Below are positions 59,958-64,000 of a stretch of DNA of 64,000 nucleotides, piece after piece. The stretch's first letter is position 1. Every line of letters begins with the position of its first letter. Source of the stretch: Methanobrevibacter woesei (lineage in GTDB: Archaea; Methanobacteriota; Methanobacteria; Methanobacteriales; Methanobacteriaceae); the NCBI RefSeq assembly GCF_003111605.1, contig NZ_MZGU01000004.1, positions 620,001 to 684,000 of the forward strand, written 5' to 3'. A model generated the notes under the pieces. That model was given only the letters and a program-made list of their open reading frames with translations. It was not told the DNA's origin and did not search any database. Made by a program: the position numbers and the translations under genes.

Positions 59958-60584
59958 ATGTATAAAAAAGTAGATAACATAACTGTTGATGATTTACCAT
60001 TTAAAGATTTCTTAACATCTAGATATTCAATGACTGTTAAAGTTGATGCTTATAAAACTTACTTAAAAGCTAAAGAAAATAATATTTCTTTCTTTAATTT
60101 AACTTTAGCCTGCATGTTAAAAGCTATTAATGAGATTCCAGAGTTTAAATATAGGATTATTGATGGTGAAGTTGTTGAATATGATTTTATTAATGCAGTA
60201 ACTCCTATCATGCAGGATGATCATTCTATTCGTGAAATTGAAGTTAAACCTTCAAGTGAGTTTGAAGATATTCTTGAATGGAACAGCTATCTTGAAAATA
60301 AAAAAGAGAATATTGAAGAAAACCTGTATCTTGTCGAGCCTGAATTGAGGGATATTGAAGGAATAGCTAACTTTTCTTGTGTTCCTTGGATTGATTTTGA
60401 TTCAATGACCAATATTATTGCTTCACCTAATCAGTTGATGCCTGCTATTAGTTGGGGAAAGCTGGTTGATGGTAAAATTTCAATTTCTCTTACAGCTAGT
60501 CATATCTTTATTTTTGGATGGCATTTCAAGTTGTTTTATGAAAAAGTAGAATATTATTTGTCTAATCCTGATTTATTATTCTAA
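59958..60584 (+). CDS. Chloramphenicol acetyltransferase-like protein (copy 2)
   Basis: A 208-residue paralog of the protein at 37432, sharing TSRYSMTVKVDAYKTYLKAK near residue 23, KYRIIDGEVVEYDFINAVTP near residue 64, and FSCVPWIDFDSMTNI near residue 140. The active-site region is LTASHIFIFGWHFKLFY near residue 180: the catalytic histidine is kept, the aspartate of HHxxxDG is replaced by Phe, and Trp follows Gly. Like copy 1, it may have a different acceptor or be impaired. GGGATTT is the only ribosome-binding-like sequence. It stands alone. Confidence 0.74.
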   Translation: MYKKVDNITVDDLPFKDFLTSRYSMTVKVDAYKTYLKAKENNISFFNLTLACMLKAINEIPEFKYRIIDGEVVEYDFINAVTPIMQDDHSIREIEVKPSSEFEDILEWNSYLENKKENIEENLYLVEPELRDIEGIANFSCVPWIDFDSMTNIIASPNQLMPAISWGKLVDGKISISLTASHIFIFGWHFKLFYEKVEYYLSNPDLLF

Positions 60585-60716
60585 TTTTTTCCTTATTTTT
60601 TTTTAAAATTTTTTATATATATTTATAAATTTACAAAAACTATATATATTATTTTAATTTAATTATTACATAACACACTTAACATTTGAAAATTAGTATT
60701 AAAAGGTGAATAAAAA

Positions 60717-61256
60717 ATGAAAATAACTGTTATAACTGGAAGTCCACATAAAAAAGGAACTTCTGCATTATTGGCTGATAAATTTATTGAAGGAGCTGAA
60801 GAAGCAGGACATGAAATTTTCCGTTTTGATGCAGCTTTTGAGGACTTACATCCATGTAAAGCATGTGAGCACTGTCATTTTAAAGGTGATGGATGTATTT
60901 ACAAAGACTCAATGGAAAAACTAAATCCTCATTTAATAAATGATGATATGATTGTTTTTGTAACTCCTCTCTACTACTTTGGAATGACAGCACAGATTAA
61001 AATGGTAATTGACAGATTCTATGCACATAATAGTGAAATAATGGCAAATAAAAAAGACTGTATTTTACTTGCAACATCTGCAGATGGAAATGACTGGACA
61101 ATGCAGGCCTTAGTAGATCATTATAAAACTGTTGTTGAAAAATATATGGGCTGGGAGGATAAAGGAATAATTCTTGCAACTTACTGTACTGTTAGAAGCG
61201 ATATTGAAAACTCTAACTATCCAACAGAGGCTTATGAGCTTGGAAAAAGTATTTAG
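60717..61256 (+). CDS. NADPH-dependent FMN reductase / flavodoxin-like protein
   Basis: A 179-residue flavodoxin-fold reductase. The FMN phosphate loop is ITGSPHKKGTSALLADKFI at residues 6-24, with a Cys-rich HPCKACEHCHFKGDGCIYKD near residue 45 and FVTPLYYFGMTAQIKMVIDR near residue 80. AAAGGTGAA upstream is the ribosome binding site. It heads a five-gene same-strand cluster: FMN reductase, Fe-S aldo/keto reductase, CMD-family protein, cupin and SMR exporter. Its pairing with an aldo/keto reductase repeats the arrangement at 33.7-35.4 kb. Confidence 0.85.
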   Translation: MKITVITGSPHKKGTSALLADKFIEGAEEAGHEIFRFDAAFEDLHPCKACEHCHFKGDGCIYKDSMEKLNPHLINDDMIVFVTPLYYFGMTAQIKMVIDRFYAHNSEIMANKKDCILLATSADGNDWTMQALVDHYKTVVEKYMGWEDKGIILATYCTVRSDIENSNYPTEAYELGKSI

Positions 61257-61265
61257 GAGTGAAAA

Positions 61266-62375
61266 ATGAAAAAATTAGGTTTTGGAGCTATGAGATTACC
61301 AGAAAATGGTAGATTTTCAAAGGGTATTGATTTGGATTTAACCTGTGAAATGATTGATTATTTCATTGAAAAGGGTTACAATTATTTTGATACTGCATAT
61401 CCTTACCATAGTGGTAAAAGTGAAGAAACATTAAAGAAATGTTTAGTTGAGAGATATTCACGTGAAGATTTTATTTTAATAGATAAATTACCAACATTTT
61501 TTCTTAAAAAAGAAGAGGATATGGAAAAATATTTTAATATACAGCAAGAACGTTGTGGTGTTGAATATTTTGATTATTATTTAATCCATGATATAGCTAA
61601 AAGAAATTTAAATGCAATTCGTAAATTCAATCCTTATGAATATGTTAAAAAATTAAAAAAAGAAGGTAAAGTAAAGCATATTGGGTTTTCTTTTCATGAT
61701 GATGCTGAATTCTTAGAGGAAATGCTTAATGAAATGCCTGAAATTGAAGTAGTAATGCTTCAAATTAATTATCTGGATTGGGAAAGTTCAGCTGTACAAT
61801 CAAGAAAATGTTATGAAATCTGTAGGAAATATAATAAGGAAATTATGGTTATGGAACCTTTAAAAGGAGGAACTTTAGTTAATGTTCCAGATAAAGCTAA
61901 AGATATATTAAAAACATCCAAACCAGAAATGTCTGTTCCTTCATGGGCTTTAAGATTTGTAGCTGGTTTGAAAGATGTTTCTATTGTTTTCAGTGGAATG
62001 CATTCAATTGAAGATGTAAAAGAAAACATTGAAACAATGGATAATTTTGAACCTTTAGATGAGAAGGAACATAAAATCCTTCAAGATGTTGCAGGTATTA
62101 TTAAAGGAGTTAATATAATTCCTTGCACTTACTGTAATTATTGTGCTGAAAACTGTGAAGACAATATTCCTATATCTAAATTCTTTGAATTATATAATGC
62201 AGATTTAAGAGAAAATCATTTTAAGTTCTCTAAATATCTGGATGAATATAATGAATATGCATCAATAGCTGCTTATGCATCTGATTGTACCTTTTGTGGA
62301 AATTGTGTCGATTCCTGTCCTCAGCAGTTAGATATTCCGGAATATATGGGAGATGTTGCTGATTACTTTGAATAA
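61266..62375 (+). CDS. Aldo/keto reductase with C-terminal ferredoxin domain
   Basis: A 369-residue aldo/keto reductase fused to two 4Fe-4S motifs, collinear with the protein at 33716. Barrel marks are FDTAYPYHSGKSEETLKKCL near residue 42, DYYLIHDIAKRN near residue 102, HIGFSFHDDAEF near residue 140 and VMEPLKGGTLVNVP near residue 200. Cluster motifs are CTYCNYCAENCEDN near residue 287 and CTFCGNCVDSCPQQ near residue 343. It starts 9 bp after the FMN reductase gene and is followed 13 bp later by a CMD-family gene. Electron supply from the adjacent flavoprotein is plausible. Confidence 0.85.
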   Translation: MKKLGFGAMRLPENGRFSKGIDLDLTCEMIDYFIEKGYNYFDTAYPYHSGKSEETLKKCLVERYSREDFILIDKLPTFFLKKEEDMEKYFNIQQERCGVEYFDYYLIHDIAKRNLNAIRKFNPYEYVKKLKKEGKVKHIGFSFHDDAEFLEEMLNEMPEIEVVMLQINYLDWESSAVQSRKCYEICRKYNKEIMVMEPLKGGTLVNVPDKAKDILKTSKPEMSVPSWALRFVAGLKDVSIVFSGMHSIEDVKENIETMDNFEPLDEKEHKILQDVAGIIKGVNIIPCTYCNYCAENCEDNIPISKFFELYNADLRENHFKFSKYLDEYNEYASIAAYASDCTFCGNCVDSCPQQLDIPEYMGDVADYFE

Positions 62376-62388
62376 TTGAGGTTCTGTT

Positions 62389-63111
62389 ATGTCACATGAA
62401 GAATTATATGAAAATATTAGAAAGAATGATAATGAATTTGTAGAATTATTTGATGATTTTGCATTTGGTGAAGTATTGGAAAATACTAGTTTAGATGTTA
62501 GAAACAGGATGATTGTAATAATTTCATCTTTAATAACAAATCATGCTGTTAATCCTTTTAAAATAATGGTTAAAGAAGCTTTAAAAGATGAAATTTTAAG
62601 TCCTGTTGAATTAAAAGAATTAACATATCAATCTTTTCCATATGTTGGATTTGGAATAGCTTTTGATTTTTTGGAAGTATTGAATAACATATTTAAAGAA
62701 AATAATATTGAATTGCCTTTAAATGGTCAATCAACAACAACTAAAGAGGATAGATGGCAAAAAGGTTATGAAATTCAATGTTCTTTCTTTGGAAAAGACC
62801 AAATTGATGAAATGAGAAAAACAAGTCCTAATGATCAAATCTATTTTCAGGACTTTTTAAGTGGATACTGTTTTGGTGACTTTTATACAAGAGAAGGTTT
62901 ATCAAATCAGGATAGGGAATTAATAACCTTTTCAATAATAGCTACTTTAGGTGGTTGTGAAAATCAGCTTAGAGGCCATACTGCAGGAAATTTAATGGTT
63001 GGTAATGATAAAGATGTATTAATTGGTGCTGTTACTGTTTTATGTCCTTTTATAGGATTTCCAAGAACATTAAATGCACTAGCTATAGTTAATGAAATTA
63101 CAGGAAATTAA
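62389..63111 (+). CDS. Carboxymuconolactone decarboxylase (CMD) family protein
   Basis: A 240-residue helical protein with two tandem CMD-like halves. The second half has LSNQDRELITFSIIATLGGC followed by ENQLRGHTAGNLMVGNDKDV near residues 178-215, the usual E-x-H arrangement; the first half has TSLDVRNRMIVIISSLITNH near residue 34. The cysteines of AhpD-type peroxidases are only partly present. Such proteins often accompany cupins and flavin enzymes in stress or aromatic-compound clusters, but no substrate is known. It sits between the AKR gene and the cupin gene, 13-15 bp apart. Confidence 0.82.
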   Translation: MSHEELYENIRKNDNEFVELFDDFAFGEVLENTSLDVRNRMIVIISSLITNHAVNPFKIMVKEALKDEILSPVELKELTYQSFPYVGFGIAFDFLEVLNNIFKENNIELPLNGQSTTTKEDRWQKGYEIQCSFFGKDQIDEMRKTSPNDQIYFQDFLSGYCFGDFYTREGLSNQDRELITFSIIATLGGCENQLRGHTAGNLMVGNDKDVLIGAVTVLCPFIGFPRTLNALAIVNEITGN

Positions 63112-63126
63112 AATTGAAGTGATAAA

Positions 63127-63543
63127 ATGGTAAATGAAAATGTGAAAAATGGAATTATTTTTGAAAGAGGAGAACCTAATACTGCTTTTGCTGACTTTTT
63201 TGTAGGAGATAGCTACTTAAATATGCTTACAATGGAACCAATTCCAATTGGAAATGTTACTTTTAAACCAGGATGCAGAAACAATTGGCATATTCATAAA
63301 TCCACCAATGGTGGAGGTCAAATTTTACTTGTAACTGGTGGAGAAGGTTATTATCAGGAAGAAGGTAAAGATGCTCAAAAACTAGCTCCAGGGGATGTTG
63401 TTGTTATTCCACCTAATGTTAAACATTGGCATGGAGCTACTAAAGATTCTTGGTTTAGCCATTTAGCTATTGAGGTTCCAGGAGAAAACACTGAAAATGA
63501 ATGGTGTGAACCTGTAAGTGATGAAGAGTATAGTAAGTTATAA
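63127..63543 (+). CDS. Cupin-domain protein
   Basis: A 138-residue single-domain cupin. Motif 1 is GCRNNWHIHKSTNGGGQILL near residue 55 (two His), and motif 2 is PGDVVVIPPNVKHWHGAT near residue 98 (His). The metal site is thus complete. Cupin and CMD domains are commonly adjacent or fused, supporting joint function with the gene upstream. GAAGTGAT lies before the ATG. It is followed by a T-run and the SMR gene, which seems to have its own promoter. Confidence 0.85.
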   Translation: MVNENVKNGIIFERGEPNTAFADFFVGDSYLNMLTMEPIPIGNVTFKPGCRNNWHIHKSTNGGGQILLVTGGEGYYQEEGKDAQKLAPGDVVVIPPNVKHWHGATKDSWFSHLAIEVPGENTENEWCEPVSDEEYSKL

Positions 63544-63615
63544 CTCTCTTTTTTTTTATTTTTTAATCAGATTTCCAATAAAATTAAATATATTTTTATT
63601 TAATATTAAATAATA

Positions 63616-63936
63616 ATGAATTCATGGATTTATCTTATAATAGCTGGAATATTTGAGATGTTGTGGGTTTTATCTTTAGAGCTTTCAGATGGTTTTAGCA
63701 AAGTTAAGTATATACTCCTTACAATTGTTTTCATGATTATTAGTATTGTTCTTTTATCTTTTTCTTTTGAAACCATTCCTATGGGAACTGCTTATGCATG
63801 TTGGACTGCAATTGGGGCTATTGGAGTTATTATCATTGGTATGATATTTTTCAATGAATCAACAAGCTTTGTACGTCTTGGATTTATAGCTATGGTTATT
63901 ATTGGGATTGTTGGATTAAAATTAACTACTGCTTAA
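63616..63936 (+). CDS. Small multidrug resistance exporter, Gdx/SugE-like
   Basis: A 106-residue four-helix exporter. The proton-coupling glutamate is in IIAGIFEMLWVLSLELS near residue 13, and MGTAYACWTAIGAIGVIIIG near residue 56 is closer to the guanidinium-exporting Gdx (SugE) group than to EmrE. It works as an antiparallel dimer. No guanidine riboswitch is seen upstream; the gene follows a TATA-like AAATATATTTTTA with little ribosome-binding-site sequence, so it may be leaderless. Confidence 0.83.
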   Translation: MNSWIYLIIAGIFEMLWVLSLELSDGFSKVKYILLTIVFMIISIVLLSFSFETIPMGTAYACWTAIGAIGVIIIGMIFFNESTSFVRLGFIAMVIIGIVGLKLTTA

Positions 63937-63987
63937 ACATATTTTTAATAACAAATTATATATCTTCTAAACAAATGAATATTAATT

Positions 63988-64000
63988 ATGAAAGTTAAAT
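63988..64000 (+). CDS. Possible start of a gene cut by the window edge
   Basis: An ATG at 63988 opens MKVK before the sequence ends. A TATA-like TTATATATC at 63955-63963 is at the right distance for a leaderless or near-leaderless start. Nothing can be said of the product. Confidence 0.25.

Noticed and set aside
61811-62029. Minus-strand ORF inside the aldo/keto reductase gene, and similar antisense ORFs elsewhere
   Set aside because: They lie antisense to well-recognised genes, carry no family features and have no start signals.
1-64000. tRNA, rRNA, insertion sequences or prophage genes
   Set aside because: Intergenic regions were scanned for tRNA arms and for transposase or integrase motifs; none was found. 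Absence is by eye and not from a covariance search.

Overview
The window is about 64 kb of AT-rich (roughly 30% G+C by eye) archaeal DNA. Gene content points to a gut methanogen of the genus Methanobrevibacter, most like M. smithii. Indicators are cyclic 2,3-diphosphoglycerate synthetase, methanogenesis marker protein 4 (MtxX), F420:NADP oxidoreductase, the archaeal aroA'/aroB' route to 3-dehydroquinate, pantoate kinase, an archaeal CCA-adding enzyme and a large adhesin-like surface protein. Promoters have archaeal TATA/BRE form, and terminators are T-runs, some with hairpins. No tRNA or rRNA gene was found.

Layout. 1-16 kb is a conserved housekeeping block: ProC-like fragment, cpgS, mtxX, uppS, tatD, rib7, PHP phosphoesterase, pantoate kinase, aroA'/aroB', thpR, cca, npdG, a CoA-disulfide-reductase-like flavoprotein and Mrp/Nbp35. 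16-24 kb holds a MarR/MFS efflux pair, rubrerythrin, a C_GCAxxG_C_C protein, five SseB-like paralogs (four in tandem) and a decayed stretch (broken AEC permease, unrecognised fragment, C-terminal half of LarC). 24-32 kb has a candidate structured ncRNA, a NUDIX plus PLD-helicase pair, three exported small proteins and a P1B metal ATPase behind a duplicated operator region. 32-43 kb is redox and accessory genes: Fe-S aldo/keto reductases, FMN reductases, acetyltransferases, a CDF transporter and an AAA ATPase. 43.3-52.9 kb is a complete type I-B (Cst/Tneap-like) CRISPR-Cas locus: cas6, cas8, cas7, cas5, cas3, cas4, cas1, cas2, leader, and an array of 22 repeat units. 53-64 kb holds a NimA-like flavoprotein, MarR/MATE, the adhesin-like protein and a flavodoxin/AKR/CMD/cupin/SMR cluster.

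The most interesting signal lies in the 140 bp between cas6 and cas8. Two degenerate copies of the CRISPR repeat flank a 12-nt mini-spacer. Read as a crRNA guide, its first 16 positions match the DNA just upstream of the cas8 TATA box at 14 of 16 positions. The two mismatches fall exactly at guide positions 6 and 12, the positions that do not pair in Cascade complexes, and a CCA sits where a PAM would be. This is what a crRNA-like autorepressor RNA (CreR/CreA type) of the cas operon would look like. The ncRNA candidate at 24.49 kb, with TATA box, 12-bp closing helix and T-run, is a second unexplained element.

All calls come from reading the sequence and knowledge of families; no database search was run.
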